Below, piece after piece: positions 26,192 through 36,911 of a stretch of 64,000 bases of DNA; the first letter of the stretch is position 1, and each line of letters begins with the position of its first letter. The DNA is taken from NCBI GenBank assembly GCA_024233305.1, contig JACKPV010000029.1, forward strand, positions 62,001-126,000, written 5' to 3'. Made by a program: the position numbers and the translations under genes. The stretch is from Verrucomicrobiales bacterium. Lineage in GTDB: Bacteria; Verrucomicrobiota; Verrucomicrobiia; Limisphaerales; J093. The notes beneath the pieces were generated by a model, which saw only the letters and a list, made by a program, of their open reading frames with translations, was not told where the DNA came from and made no database searches.

Positions 26192-27390
26192 ACCACCAGG
26201 CCGGCGGCCTGGCCGCTCGCCCAGGCCCATTGGAAGTTGTAGCCGCCCAGCCAGCCCGTCACATCCACGACTTCCCCGATGAAGTACAGCCCGGGGACAC
26301 GCCGGCACTCGAACGTCTTGGAGGAGAGTTCGGCGGTGTCGACGCCGCCAACCGTTACCTCGGCCTTTGGATAGCCTTCGTCCCCGGCGGGCGTGATTTC
26401 CCAGGCATGGAGATTCCTGGAAAGGGCGTCCAGTTCGACGCGCGAGAGCTGGGCGATGGGTTTGGCCGGAGCGTGGCGCTCGCACCACGCCTGCACCAAT
26501 CGCTCGGGAAGCAGCTGGCGCAAGGCCGCCTTTACCCCGCGTCCACCGGTGCGGTGGGCGATCAGCAGGTCGGCGGCGGAATGCCCGGGCAGGAGGTTCA
26601 CCCGCACCGGCTCACCGGGAAGCCAGTGATTGGAAACTTGCAGCGTGGCCGGACCGCTGAGCCCGCGGTGAGTGAACAACAGCGCCTCCCGGAAGGACGC
26701 CGCACCGGATCGGAGGCTCATCACCGCATCGATGGCGATCCCGCTCAGCGGAGCAAAGAGCTCCCGGTCCGCCGGCGCCCAGATCAGCGGCACGAGCCCG
26801 GGCCGCGTCGGCGTTACCCGCAGGCCGAACTGCCCCGCCAGTTCGTGACCGAACGGCGAGGCGCCCAGTTGCGGAAAGGAGAGGCCACCGGTCGCGATCA
26901 CCAGCGAGGCCGCGGTGAACACCCCCTCGCTGGTAACCACGCGGAACCCGACATCGGTTCGTTCGACCTGCCATCCCGGGCCGTCCGCACGGGACAGCAC
27001 CCGGCAGTTGAGGCGCACGGTCACGCCCGTCTCCTGGCACGCGGATTCGAGCAGGTTGAGGATTTGCTTCGAGCTGTGATCGCAGAAGAGCTGCCGGTGT
27101 TTCCGCTCGTGCCAGGCGATGCCGCGCTGCTCGACGAGGGCGAGGAAGTCCTCGGGCGTGAAGCGGGCCAGGGCGGATTTCGGAAAGTGGGGACTGCCCG
27201 AGGTGACGTAGTTGCCGGCGGTGGCCCCGAGATTGGTGAAATTGCAGCGCCCACCGCCGGAGATCAGGATCTTGCTGCCCAGCCGGGCCCGGTGTTCGAG
27301 CAGGAGCACCCGCCGTCCGCGCCGGCCGGCAACCGAGGCGCAGAACAGTCCGGCGGCCCCGCCGCCGATGATGATGACGTCGTGATTCAA
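26188..27390 (-). CDS. HI0933-family NAD(P)/FAD-dependent oxidoreductase
   Basis: A 400-residue cytoplasmic flavoprotein. The dinucleotide-binding start HDVIIIGGGAAGLFCASVAG is followed by GSKILISGGGRCNFTN, the unmistakable signature of the HI0933/YhiN group, and ends with GLYFIGEVVDVTGWLGGYNFQWAWASG, also typical. Family members have been annotated as BaiN-like or aminoacetone oxidase-like, but the physiological reaction is not generally known. Complete length. It is convergent with the CE15-like gene (TAA and TAG stops overlap in TTAG). Confidence 0.92.
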   Translation of the reverse strand: MNHDVIIIGGGAAGLFCASVAGRRGRRVLLLEHRARLGSKILISGGGRCNFTNLGATAGNYVTSGSPHFPKSALARFTPEDFLALVEQRGIAWHERKHRQLFCDHSSKQILNLLESACQETGVTVRLNCRVLSRADGPGWQVERTDVGFRVVTSEGVFTAASLVIATGGLSFPQLGASPFGHELAGQFGLRVTPTRPGLVPLIWAPADRELFAPLSGIAIDAVMSLRSGAASFREALLFTHRGLSGPATLQVSNHWLPGEPVRVNLLPGHSAADLLIAHRTGGRGVKAALRQLLPERLVQAWCERHAPAKPIAQLSRVELDALSRNLHAWEITPAGDEGYPKAEVTVGGVDTAELSSKTFECRRVPGLYFIGEVVDVTGWLGGYNFQWAWASGQAAGLVV

Positions 27391-27944
27391 CCGGCGGGAC
27401 GGTTTCGCAAGCCGGACGCGATGGCCAGCCTGGATTTGCGGGGGCCGGCGTTCCGGGTTCGCACCTCAGCCGCCTCCGGGTTCAGGGCCGCAAAGGAGCG
27501 GGCGCCCGGCGTTCAGTCCGCCGGTTCCGACAGGAAGCCACGTTTTGGTGGGTCATCGCGCCCGTCGGCAGCCTGCCTTATCCCAGCTGGATCATGCGCC
27601 GACTGCACGTCGGGGGCTACGAGTTACTGGATGGTCACGGCTGAGTTGCGGCGGTGCGTCCGATTGACGGCGGATTGTCTTGCCGGGCTTGACAGGGTTC
27701 CGGGCTTGCGGCAACGTGCCGGCGATTTGACCGCCGCCCCGATCCCTGACGGGAGAGGAACGAAGTCAACCAATGCCCTCACGAATGCCTGAGACAGGTT
27801 CTCCTTCGTAACCCAGCTTCGGAAACGGGATGTTCGGCCGCGCGCGCCTTGGGGCGCCCTCGCCGGGCCCGATCCGCCGGCGGGGACCTCGTTTGAACGG
27901 GGAGGGAACAGAACGATTTACCTCAGATAGCGACAGTTGACACC
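27391..27944. other. Gene-free leader upstream of rho
   Basis: About 550 bases. The first 250 bases hold a truncated copy of the palindromic element (listed separately). The last ~300 bases are the likely rho leader; they include TTGACA at 27689 without a good -10 partner and no convincing terminator-like hairpin. Rho leaders are often long because of autoregulation, but nothing here proves it. Confidence 0.45.
27519..27641. mobile_element. Truncated palindromic MITE-like element, copy 3
   Basis: The right half of the family is clear: CCGGTTCCGAC, TCATCGCGCCCG, then ATCATGCGCCGACTGCACGTCGG and the end ATGGTCACGGC at 27641, followed by TGA (27642-27644). Its left half, including the left arm, is missing or decayed. 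Confidence 0.65.
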
Positions 27945-29477
<1,533 letters not shown>

Positions 29478-29504
29478 CCCGCCGCCTTCGCCGAAGCCAC
29501 AACC

Positions 29505-29544
29505 GCCCCTCCCACGGCGCCGTCCGGGAGGGGCGCTCGCGTTT
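29505..29544 (+). terminator. Hairpin after rho
   Basis: GCCCCTCCC (29505-29513) pairs with GGGAGGGGC (29526-29534), with GTTTT beginning six bases later. The stem is perfect but the T run is delayed, so termination could be less efficient; it lies between convergent rho and the acyl-CoA ligase gene. Confidence 0.6.
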
Positions 29545-29567
29545 TCGCCCTGCCGCGGCACCGGCGT

Positions 29568-31070
29568 TCACGTCCGGGCGCCGGCGGCGTTGCGCTCCAG
29601 TTCGCGGAGGGCGGTCTTGAGGATCTTCCCCGTGGCGTTCCGCGGGAGCGCCGGCAACACCCGGAGATCGCGGGGCACCTTGTAATCCGCCAGATGTTCC
29701 TTGAGAAACCGCCGGACCGCGGCGGCGTCCAGGGTCAGGCCGTCGTCGAGCGCCAGGTAGGCCACCGGTTGTTCGCCCTTGCGGGAATCCGCACGCCCGA
29801 TTACCGCCACTTCCTTGACCCCGGGATACCGGTGCAGGACCTCCTCGATTTCGCGGGGATAAACGTTGATCCCGTTCACCAGCAGCATGTCCTTCTTGCG
29901 ATCCGTGATGAAGAAATAGCCGTCCGCATCCTGCCGCGCCATGTCGCCGGTGTAGAGCCAGCCGTCGCGGATGGCGGCCGCCGTCGCGTCGGGCTGGTTC
30001 CAATAACCCCGCATCACGTTGCCGCCGCGCACACAGACTTCGCCCGTCTCACCGGGCGCGACCGCTTCGCCGGCGTCGTTGCGGAGGCTGACCGCGACCT
30101 CCGGGATGGGCAGCCCGATTGAACCGGGCTTTTGCACGCCGCGCAGGGGATTGAGGGTAACCACCGGACTGGCCTCACTCAGCCCGTAGCCCTCCACGAG
30201 CGGCACCGGATAGCGGGCGCTGAAGGACTTCAGGATCTCGACCGGCAGCGGAGCCGCGCCGCTCACGCACACCCGCAAAGCCAGCCCCGCCGGCGGCGGC
30301 GCCGAGGCCAGCGCGCGGAACAGCTGCGGGATCGCCGGCAACACGGTCGCCCGATGCTGAATGATCTCCGCCAGGATGTTCTTCGGTGGATGCAATGACT
30401 TGATCAGGACCAGGCCGCTGCCGCTGGTCAGGGGCAGCAAAATGCCGACGGTCATCATGAAGCTGTGGAACATCGGCAGGAGCACGGTGATGCGGTCGTC
30501 CTCGCCGATTTCCAGCGCAACCCGGCAGCTGGCCACGTTGTGCTGCAAGTTGCCGTGCGTGAGCATGGCGCCCTTCGGATGGCCGGTCGTGCCGGAGGTG
30601 TAGATCAGGACGGCGAGGTCGTCCGGGCCGCACGCCGCGTCCGCCAGCGCGTCAGCGCGCGCCGGCAGGCTGGCAAACTCCCCGATCAGGAAGCACTTCA
30701 AGGAGGGCCGCCCCCGCTGCAGGACCTCGAGCGCCCCCTGCATCCCCTGGTCCGAGATCAACAGATCGATCTGCGCGTCCGCCAGCACGTAGGCGACTTC
30801 CTCGGCCTTGAGGAAATTGTTGACCGGCACCGCGACGGCGCCCGCCCGCAGGATGCCAAACAGGGCACTGACGAACTCCGGACAGTTCTTCAGCCAGATG
30901 CCCACCCGGTCGCCCGGTTGGATCCCGAAGCGCTGGACCAGGGCGCCGGCCACGCGGGCCGAAACCCCGGCATAGTGGCCGTAGGAAAACTCGTCCGGAC
31001 CGTGGAAAACCGCGGTCCGTTCGGGCGCCCGACGGGCCACCTGGATAAACTCACTGTGCAGGCTCATCAC
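29568..31070 (-). CDS. Fatty acyl-CoA ligase (AMP-binding superfamily)
   Basis: A 500-residue adenylate-forming enzyme. The AMP-binding signature VLIYTSGTTGHPKGAMLTHGN is intact, as are VEGYGLSEASPVVT (A5), YTGDMARQDADGYFFITDRKKDM (A7/A8) with the hinge Asp/Arg, and the C-terminal A10 lysine in NATGKILKTALREL. The closest group is long-chain fatty-acid-CoA ligase (FadD), which would activate fatty acids for beta-oxidation or lipid synthesis. It is the downstream gene of a MarR - ligase pair with a 50-base gap, so the MarR protein probably controls it. Confidence 0.9.
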   Translation of the reverse strand: MMSLHSEFIQVARRAPERTAVFHGPDEFSYGHYAGVSARVAGALVQRFGIQPGDRVGIWLKNCPEFVSALFGILRAGAVAVPVNNFLKAEEVAYVLADAQIDLLISDQGMQGALEVLQRGRPSLKCFLIGEFASLPARADALADAACGPDDLAVLIYTSGTTGHPKGAMLTHGNLQHNVASCRVALEIGEDDRITVLLPMFHSFMMTVGILLPLTSGSGLVLIKSLHPPKNILAEIIQHRATVLPAIPQLFRALASAPPPAGLALRVCVSGAAPLPVEILKSFSARYPVPLVEGYGLSEASPVVTLNPLRGVQKPGSIGLPIPEVAVSLRNDAGEAVAPGETGEVCVRGGNVMRGYWNQPDATAAAIRDGWLYTGDMARQDADGYFFITDRKKDMLLVNGINVYPREIEEVLHRYPGVKEVAVIGRADSRKGEQPVAYLALDDGLTLDAAAVRRFLKEHLADYKVPRDLRVLPALPRNATGKILKTALRELERNAAGART

Positions 31071-31120
31071 GGTTGGTCAGACGATGCTGGTCCGCATTTC
31101 CGCACGGGACGATTCATTCG

Positions 31121-31627
31121 TCAAGCTGATGTGGCTTCCCGGTCCGACTGATGACCATCCCGCAAGTGGGCGGTCATCCGCGCCGCGTTCGCTCCCAACC
31201 GCGCGAGTTCCCCCACCACGACCGCGATCCGGGCGGGAGGAATGTCGCCCCACACGGCGTCCGCGGCGGCATGGAAATGGGGCAGAATCTCGCCCACCAG
31301 ATGCCGGCCTGCCGGGGTCAACACGACGTGCCACGCCCGCCGGTCCTGGGTGTCCGCCCGGCGCGCGACCAAGCCGCGTCGCTCCAGGCGGTCGACGAGC
31401 CCGGTGAGGTTCGATCGGTGCATGAGCAACTCGCGTCCGAGCTCGGTCTGGGTGCGCGAGGCGCCCTCCTCCCGGAGCAGGTTGAGCACGTTGAACTGGC
31501 TCGGGCTGAGCTTCCAGCGGGCGAACAGCACCCGGCTGCCTTCCCAGATCAGTTCGGCCGTGCGAAGCAGATCCAATAACGCCGCATACCGCGGACCTGG
31601 ACCGGAGGCAACGGTTTCATCAGTCAC
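31121..31627 (-). CDS. MarR-family transcriptional regulator
   Basis: A 168-residue winged-helix regulator. The typical MarR order is visible: an N-terminal helix, LSPSQFNVLNLLREEG (helix 2), TQTELGRELLMHRSNLTGLVDRLERRGLV (recognition helix) and the wing RRADTQDRRAWHVVLTPAGRHLV. It lies directly upstream of the acyl-CoA ligase on the same strand; related pairs often use acyl-CoA or an aromatic ligand as effector (inference). No operator could be pinned down. Confidence 0.92.
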   Translation of the reverse strand: MTDETVASGPGPRYAALLDLLRTAELIWEGSRVLFARWKLSPSQFNVLNLLREEGASRTQTELGRELLMHRSNLTGLVDRLERRGLVARRADTQDRRAWHVVLTPAGRHLVGEILPHFHAAADAVWGDIPPARIAVVVGELARLGANAARMTAHLRDGHQSDREATSA

Positions 31628-31843
31628 GGTCCGGGTTTAACGCAGGCCCGCCCGGCAAGACAACGGGGGATTTCAACCGGGGGCGCGGCCCGGCACTGAA
31701 ACGGGGAGCGAAGGCCAACCGCTGCCTTCGCCCGGGCGACCCAGGGGCTGCCGCGGCGCCCCCCATCCGCGCGAACAGGCGGAACTTGCCGCCGGGAAGG
31801 CTGCTTCGGTAGGTTTCAGCGCCAGGACGCCCCCGTCCGAGCC

Positions 31844-34717
31844 ATGACACCGCGCCGCTGGAAACGAACGGGATACTGCCTGCTGGCGGCGGCCGTCGGG
31901 CTGGTCGCGCTGAGTTGGGCCTGGCGGCAGGCGCTGCCGGCTTATCTCGAACGCCGCAGCGTCGCCCTGCTGCACGCACAAGGCTTCGATGACGCGCAGA
32001 TACGGATCCGTTCGCTCGGCCTGCGCGCCAGCGAACTGGGAGACTCCCGGCTGGGCGGTCCCTGGGGCCGGGTCCGCCTCGAGCACGCCCGCGTCGGCTA
32101 CGGGGTGTCCGCGCTCAACGACCGGCGGCTGGAGGAGATCCGTCTCGAGGGGTTGCACATCCGGTTGAACCTCGACCAGACCGCGACCCCGCCGCGGACT
32201 GGCCCCAGGACCGGAAGCACCGCGCGCTTTCCCCCGACCTCCTGGCACGAACTCCTGCCGGTCCGGCGGCTCCTCGTCTCCGGGGGCAACCTCGAACTGC
32301 GCCGCGGTCCGGCACGCGAGGTTCTCCCCTTCAGACTGGGCGCAACCAATCAGGACCATCACCTGGGGTTCCGGTTCGAGGCCGCCAACGACGAGACCGG
32401 CGTCCGGCTCCGATTGGCGGGCGACGCCGCCGGGACGGAGCCGCTTGAACTCGAAGCCTCGTTTTCGCTGCAAAAACCGAACGCCTGGCTCCCCCTGCTG
32501 CCTCCGGCCGGCCTTGCCGACGTACCACCGCCACTGGCAATCGGAGCGCTGACCGGGAGCATCAAAGCCCGGGGCGACCTCCAAACCGACCTTGCCGACA
32601 TGCAGGGTTCGCTGGAACCGACCCACCTCAGCTGGCCATCCGGCGAGCTGAGCCTCGAGCGAATCCGCGCGGACGGACGGTTCGTGAAAGGCCTGCCGGA
32701 CCGGATCGAGGTGGAATCCGGGTTCGCGTTGAAGCTCCGGTCAGGCCTCGAGCTGAGGGCTGGAGAAGTGGCGCTGCGACTCGACGAAGGGCGGCGCCTG
32801 AGCGTCACGACAACCAACCTCCAGTTTGCCCATCCGGGCAACGTCAACGCCGCGGGCAGCTTCCAACTCGAGACGGAGGACGCCACCGCGGGGACCGACG
32901 CCACGGGCCGGTTGACCTTCGACTTGCACCGACTGGAAATGCCCGGCGTCCGGGTGGCGACCCTGCGGGGCGAATTCACCGGCGGAACGAAGCACCTCGA
33001 CCTCCGCCTTCCAGCGCTCGAACTCGTCGCCGGCGGACGTTGGACGTTCCGCAATCTCGTCGGGCAGCTCACGACCCCATTGAATGCCGAGGCCGGGCTC
33101 ACGCTCGCCGGCGAGGTCGCGGGGAACTGGGCGTCGAACCTGGTGGCCGGGAATTGGTTGCCGCTGACCATCGCGGCCCGACGATCCGGCGAGCAGATCA
33201 GTGGCACGCTGGCGCTGGCTTTGACGAACCTGGCGATGCCGGCCTTCGTCGCCCTGCCGGCCGGCGGGGTTTCGGGCCGGGTATTCCTGTCCGGCGAATC
33301 GAGCCCGGATCGTTCGGCCGGTTCGCTCGAACTCGATCTCGCGCTGCCCGAGGCGGCCTGTTTCGGCTGGCGCCTGCGTCACCTGCGAATCGCAGGCGAC
33401 GCCCGCCTCGCACTCGGCGCCCCCAAATCCCCGCTGCTGCCCGGATTCCTGCTGCGCTTCCTCCAGGCGGCGCCCGCGCTTGCCCCGGAGCGGCTCGTCG
33501 AGTGCTTCTTCACGCTGCGCGCGACCGCGGGCCGGATGAGCCTGGCCCAGTCCATGGCGATCGAAGGCCTCGCGCTCACGCTCTCCCGCACGCCGGAAGC
33601 ATCGGGGAATCCGTCGCAACCCGCTTCGTGGGCCACCCTCGCGGCCCGTGTGGTGCGGATCACAGCCGGCGGTTTCGAGCTTGTGGACACCGGAATCGAA
33701 GGGTTCCTCGAGGCCGAAACCGCGCGGTTCGTCGGCTCCACCTCGCTCGCGGGCTCCCGGATTCCGTTCGAAGTCCGCGTGCAGACCGGCGCCGGGAACC
33801 CCGACGCATCGGGCCTCAACGGACGGCTGCAGCTGGGCCCCTGGCGGATGGAGGATTTCCGGCTGCCGGCCGCGCTCACCGACGGCGACGACGTCCGGCT
33901 CACCGGAAGCCTCATGCTGGCGGGCGATTGGCAGACCGGTCCGGATGCGCGCTGGAACTTCGCCCCGACCCTGACGCTCAACCTTGAACGCCTCGACTGG
34001 CCCGACCGCCGGTTTGCCATTGAGAACTTGCAGGGCGAACTCGCGCTCACCGGGCTCAATCCACCGACCTCGAGCGCGCCCCAACGCGTCGACCTCGGGC
34101 GCATCCGGTTCGAGGATCATGAACTGACGCAGCTCGAGGCCGACCTCACGTTGTCCGGGGAGAACGGCTTGCAGCTGGAACTCCGCCGGGCGGCGTATCT
34201 CGACGGGCGGGTGTGGTCGGAGCCCGTGCGCTGGAACTGGAGGACGGGGGATCTGGGCCTGGTGTTGCATGCCGAAGGGGTGGACCTGCACCGGTTGGGC
34301 ACCCTGCTGCCCCACTGGGAAGGCACGCTGAGCGGCCGCATCGATGGCCGGATCCCGCTGCAACGGAAAGCGGGCCGCTGGCGCCTGCCAGGGGGCCGGC
34401 TCGAACTCGACCGCCGCGTGCCGGCCCGCCTCGAATACCCGGCGGACGGACTGCTGACCGGCGGCATGGCGCCGGACGCGCCTCGTTACCAGCAGCTCCG
34501 GATGGTCGAGGACGGCCTGAAACACCTGACGCTTCAAGCCCTGCAGGTGGATTTGTTCGATCCGCAAACGCCGCAGACCGCCGTGCGCGTTCGCCTCGAG
34601 GGAACGTCGACCTCGGCTCGGGCCATCGTGCCGGTGATCCTCAACCTCAACCTCAACGGCCCCCTGGAAGACCTGATCGAGTTGATCCACACCGACCGGC
34701 TGGAGTTCTCGTTCTGA
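31844..34717 (+). CDS. ydbH: YdbH-like AsmA-type envelope protein
   Basis: A 957-residue protein with an N-terminal membrane anchor (GYCLLAAAVGLVALSWAW), followed by a very long beta-rich repeat body (alternating short strands such as LELRAGEVALRLDEG, FDLHRLEMPGVRVATLRGEF), as in bridge-like lipid-transport proteins of the AsmA/TamB/YdbH class. The C-terminal part (FDPQTPQTAVRVRLEGTSTS and the closing NLNLNGPLEDLIELIHTDRLEFSF) is typical of the YdbH/dicarboxylate-transport family (Pfam name only). Identification leans strongly on the two following genes: ynbE and ydbL are its constant partners. In E. coli YdbH acts with YnbE in moving phospholipids to the outer membrane. Confidence 0.82.
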   Translation: MTPRRWKRTGYCLLAAAVGLVALSWAWRQALPAYLERRSVALLHAQGFDDAQIRIRSLGLRASELGDSRLGGPWGRVRLEHARVGYGVSALNDRRLEEIRLEGLHIRLNLDQTATPPRTGPRTGSTARFPPTSWHELLPVRRLLVSGGNLELRRGPAREVLPFRLGATNQDHHLGFRFEAANDETGVRLRLAGDAAGTEPLELEASFSLQKPNAWLPLLPPAGLADVPPPLAIGALTGSIKARGDLQTDLADMQGSLEPTHLSWPSGELSLERIRADGRFVKGLPDRIEVESGFALKLRSGLELRAGEVALRLDEGRRLSVTTTNLQFAHPGNVNAAGSFQLETEDATAGTDATGRLTFDLHRLEMPGVRVATLRGEFTGGTKHLDLRLPALELVAGGRWTFRNLVGQLTTPLNAEAGLTLAGEVAGNWASNLVAGNWLPLTIAARRSGEQISGTLALALTNLAMPAFVALPAGGVSGRVFLSGESSPDRSAGSLELDLALPEAACFGWRLRHLRIAGDARLALGAPKSPLLPGFLLRFLQAAPALAPERLVECFFTLRATAGRMSLAQSMAIEGLALTLSRTPEASGNPSQPASWATLAARVVRITAGGFELVDTGIEGFLEAETARFVGSTSLAGSRIPFEVRVQTGAGNPDASGLNGRLQLGPWRMEDFRLPAALTDGDDVRLTGSLMLAGDWQTGPDARWNFAPTLTLNLERLDWPDRRFAIENLQGELALTGLNPPTSSAPQRVDLGRIRFEDHELTQLEADLTLSGENGLQLELRRAAYLDGRVWSEPVRWNWRTGDLGLVLHAEGVDLHRLGTLLPHWEGTLSGRIDGRIPLQRKAGRWRLPGGRLELDRRVPARLEYPADGLLTGGMAPDAPRYQQLRMVEDGLKHLTLQALQVDLFDPQTPQTAVRVRLEGTSTSARAIVPVILNLNLNGPLEDLIELIHTDRLEFSF

Positions 34718-34766
34718 TTTCTTTGATGGGCAGAACGCTTCGCGCCGTCTAGATTCGGCACAACGT

Positions 34767-34970
34767 ATGAAGGCAATCCTGCTGCTTGGGGCGGCCGCCG
34801 CCGTGTGGTTGACCGGCTGCGTCAACGTCAAGACGGAGCCCATCCGCGTCGAACCCATCGAGATCACGATGAACGTGAATCTGCGCATTGCCCGCGAACT
34901 GGACGACTTCTTCACCGACCTCGACACCGAATCGAAGGTGATGGAAGTCGCCCCGACCGAAGAACCCTGA
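34767..34970 (+). CDS. ynbE: YnbE-like outer-membrane lipoprotein
   Basis: A 67-residue lipoprotein. The signal peptide MKAILLLGAAAAVWLTGC ends in the lipobox LTGC with C18 as the lipidation site. The short mature part (VNVKTEPIRVEPIEITMNVN) is the known YnbE core that pairs as a beta strand with the end of YdbH. Located 49 bases after ydbH and 14 before ydbL; small size hides it from many annotations. Confident from order and sequence. Confidence 0.85.
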   Translation: MKAILLLGAAAAVWLTGCVNVKTEPIRVEPIEITMNVNLRIARELDDFFTDLDTESKVMEVAPTEEP

Positions 34971-34984
34971 TTCCCCACCCGCCC

Positions 34985-35386
34985 ATGAAATTCGCCCGTC
35001 CCATCCTCCTGCTGCTCGCCCTTTGCCTCGGCGCCCTGCCCGTGCTCGCGGCCGACCCGCCGGACCCGAACCCGGATCAGCTGAAGGAACGCATGAAGGC
35101 GAACCTGCCGGCCATCGACAAACTCAAGAAGGCGGGCCGGATCGGCGAGAACAACAAGGCCTATCTCGAAGCCCGCGAGGAACTCACCGAAAAGGAGAAG
35201 GCCCTCATCAAGACCGAGAACGAGGACCGCAAGGCGATCTACCAGTTGCTCGCCAAACGCGCGAAGACGAGCCTCGAGGCAATCCAGAAGGCCCGGACGA
35301 AACAAATCCGCGAACGTTCTGCTGCCGGCCTCTGGCTCCAGGACGACAAGGACCACTGGTACAAGAAGACGGAGGATCCTGCCTGA
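34985..35386 (+). CDS. ydbL: YdbL-like periplasmic protein (DUF1318)
   Basis: A 133-residue exported protein with a signal peptide (FARPILLLLALCLGALPVLAA). The mature part is charged and helical: DQLKERMKANLPAIDKLKKAGRIGENNKAYLE, then KEKALIKTENEDRKAIYQLLAKRAKTS and ERSAAGLWLQDDKDHWYKK, the pattern of the DUF1318 family. In E. coli YdbL helps assembly of the YdbH-YnbE pair. The longer open frame from 34805 is not used; ATG 34985 sits 14 bases after the ynbE stop. Its TGA stop (35384-35386) is directly followed by a palindromic element. Confidence 0.85.
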   Translation: MKFARPILLLLALCLGALPVLAADPPDPNPDQLKERMKANLPAIDKLKKAGRIGENNKAYLEAREELTEKEKALIKTENEDRKAIYQLLAKRAKTSLEAIQKARTKQIRERSAAGLWLQDDKDHWYKKTEDPA

Positions 35387-35571
35387 ACCGTAACAACTCA
35401 ATCAGCGAACCGCGGATGGGCGCGGATCACACGGATAGGGTGAGGCGCTGCGGCGTTGGCGGAGAGGGCGTGAAGACTCCCTGAATGGTGAGTTCGAACC
35501 CAGGGCGGACAATCCTGGTTTCCCTCAATATCCATGCCCATCCGTGGTGAATCCTACTGCATGGTCACGCC
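35387..35571. mobile_element. 185-bp palindromic MITE-like element, copy 4 (different interior)
   Basis: Flanked by TGA on both sides (35384-35386, the ydbL stop, and 35572-35574). Left end ACCGTAACAACTCAATCAG; reverse complement of the right end GGCGTGACCATGCAGTAG, which agrees with the IS end at 15 of 18 positions. The interior differs from the other copies: it contains a second inverted repeat built on CGCGGATGGGCGCGGAT and ATCCATGCCCATCCGTGG. A sequence resembling a tRNA T-loop (GAGTTCGAACCC at ~35490) is inside but cannot be folded into a tRNA. Confidence 0.65.
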
Positions 35572-35755
35572 TGAACCGCCCCCCCTCGCGCACCTCGCAG
35601 CCGCCAACGGCGAACCGGCGCCTGAGCCGTCCGGTCCTTTTCGGTGCCGGACGGGAATCGAGGGACTTCACCGCCGCGCCCACGCGCCCACGTTTCGGCG
35701 GCAGACGGATTGATCTTCCCCGGGGGTGGTGCTTTACTCGCGCTTCAATACATCT

Positions 35756-36817
35756 ATGAAAACACGCGCGATCCATCCGTTCCCCACCCCCGCGGCCGTC
35801 CTGGCGCTGCTCGCCGGCGCGATGCTGCCCGCCCGCTGTCAACCCCTGCCGCTCGGGCACGACCGCAACCGGCCGCTGCCGCCGGTCGTGGCTCCCGGCC
35901 ACTCGAGCACGCAGGACCAAGCCGGCTCCGCGCCCTCGGATGCGGTGGTCCTGTTCGCCGGTGGTGAGCTGTCCGCCTGGTGCGCCATGGACGGCACACC
36001 AACCCGCTGGGTGGTCAAGGACGGCGCGATGGAATGCGTGCCGGGCAGCGGCTACATCCGTTCGCAACAGTGTTTCGGGGAATGCCAGTTGCATCTCGAA
36101 TTCGCCACGCCCACCCCGCCCGAGGGTTCCAGTCAGGGACGCGGCAACAGCGGCGTCTTCTTCGGCGGCGCCCGTTACGAAATCCAGGTGCTGGATTCAC
36201 ATGAGAACAAGACCTACGCCGACGGTTCCTGCGGGTCGATTTACAACCAGTATCCGCCGCAGGTGAACGCCTCGCGTCCGCCCGGCCAGTGGCAGAGCTA
36301 CGACATCCTCTGGTCTCCGCCGAAGTTCGACGCGGAAGGCACGCTGCTCGCGCCGGCCCGCGTTACCGCGTTTCACAACGGGGTGCTGATTCATCACAAT
36401 GCGGAACTCGTCGGCGGCACCGGCTGGCTCCAACGAGCCCCCTACCAGGCGCATCCCGAGAAACTGCCGCTGGCCCTGCAGGACCACGGCAATCCCGTCC
36501 GCTACCGCAACATCTGGGTGCGCGAACTCGGCCCCCGCGCCAAACCCGAATTCCAACTCGCCGACCGCCTGCTCGACAGCTACTGCGGCCGCTACCAGAT
36601 CGGGCGGCGGGAGTCGGCGGAATTCACCCGCGGCGGCAGCGGGCTGCGACTCAAGTTCCAGGGGGTCGAGTTCGATATGTTCGCCGAATCGCCCACGCAC
36701 TTCTTCGCCAAGACCGTCGACGTGCAGGCGGAATTCTCCCGCGATGGAGACCAGCAAAAGGTCCTCCTGACAATCGGCGAGGACGAGGGCGGACGGCGCG
36801 GAACCAAGGCGCCTTGA
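35756..36817 (+). CDS. DUF1080 (3-keto-disaccharide hydrolase family) exported protein
   Basis: A 353-residue secreted protein (signal segment TPAAVLALLAGAMLPARC). The DUF1080 domain occupies residues ~50-260: VVLFAGGELSAW, WVVKDGAMECVPGSGYIRS, QGRGNSGVFFGGARYEIQVLDS, GSIYNQYPPQVNASRPPGQWQSYDI and FHNGVLIHHN, all hallmark blocks of this concanavalin-like family. Some members act on 3-keto-glycosides produced by Gfo/Idh/MocA oxidoreductases, exactly the type encoded by the next two genes; the reaction here is inferred from that context. A smaller C-terminal extension (260-353) is beta-rich and unassigned. ATG 35756 preferred over 35726. Confidence 0.87.
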   Translation: MKTRAIHPFPTPAAVLALLAGAMLPARCQPLPLGHDRNRPLPPVVAPGHSSTQDQAGSAPSDAVVLFAGGELSAWCAMDGTPTRWVVKDGAMECVPGSGYIRSQQCFGECQLHLEFATPTPPEGSSQGRGNSGVFFGGARYEIQVLDSHENKTYADGSCGSIYNQYPPQVNASRPPGQWQSYDILWSPPKFDAEGTLLAPARVTAFHNGVLIHHNAELVGGTGWLQRAPYQAHPEKLPLALQDHGNPVRYRNIWVRELGPRAKPEFQLADRLLDSYCGRYQIGRRESAEFTRGGSGLRLKFQGVEFDMFAESPTHFFAKTVDVQAEFSRDGDQQKVLLTIGEDEGGRRGTKAP

Positions 36818-36911
36818 ATGACCATCACCCGCACCAATCACCCAGCGACGTCAGGGACGGGAGGGACGAAAGCCGGACTGTTCCCTGGCGCGCACCGAAC
36901 GAAATCTCATC

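Noticed and set aside
27689..27717. TTGACA as a rho promoter
   Set aside because: No acceptable -10 hexamer at 16-18 bases.
32741..35401. 886-residue minus-strand open frame opposite ydbH-ydbL
   Set aside because: It is the antisense of the well-supported ydbH-ynbE-ydbL genes and has no recognisable motif.
35480..35515. tRNA-like T-loop (GAGTTCGAACCC) and a TGGCGGAGAGGG string inside element copy 4
   Set aside because: No D-arm, anticodon arm or acceptor stem can be built on either strand, and the bases next to the T-loop do not pair.
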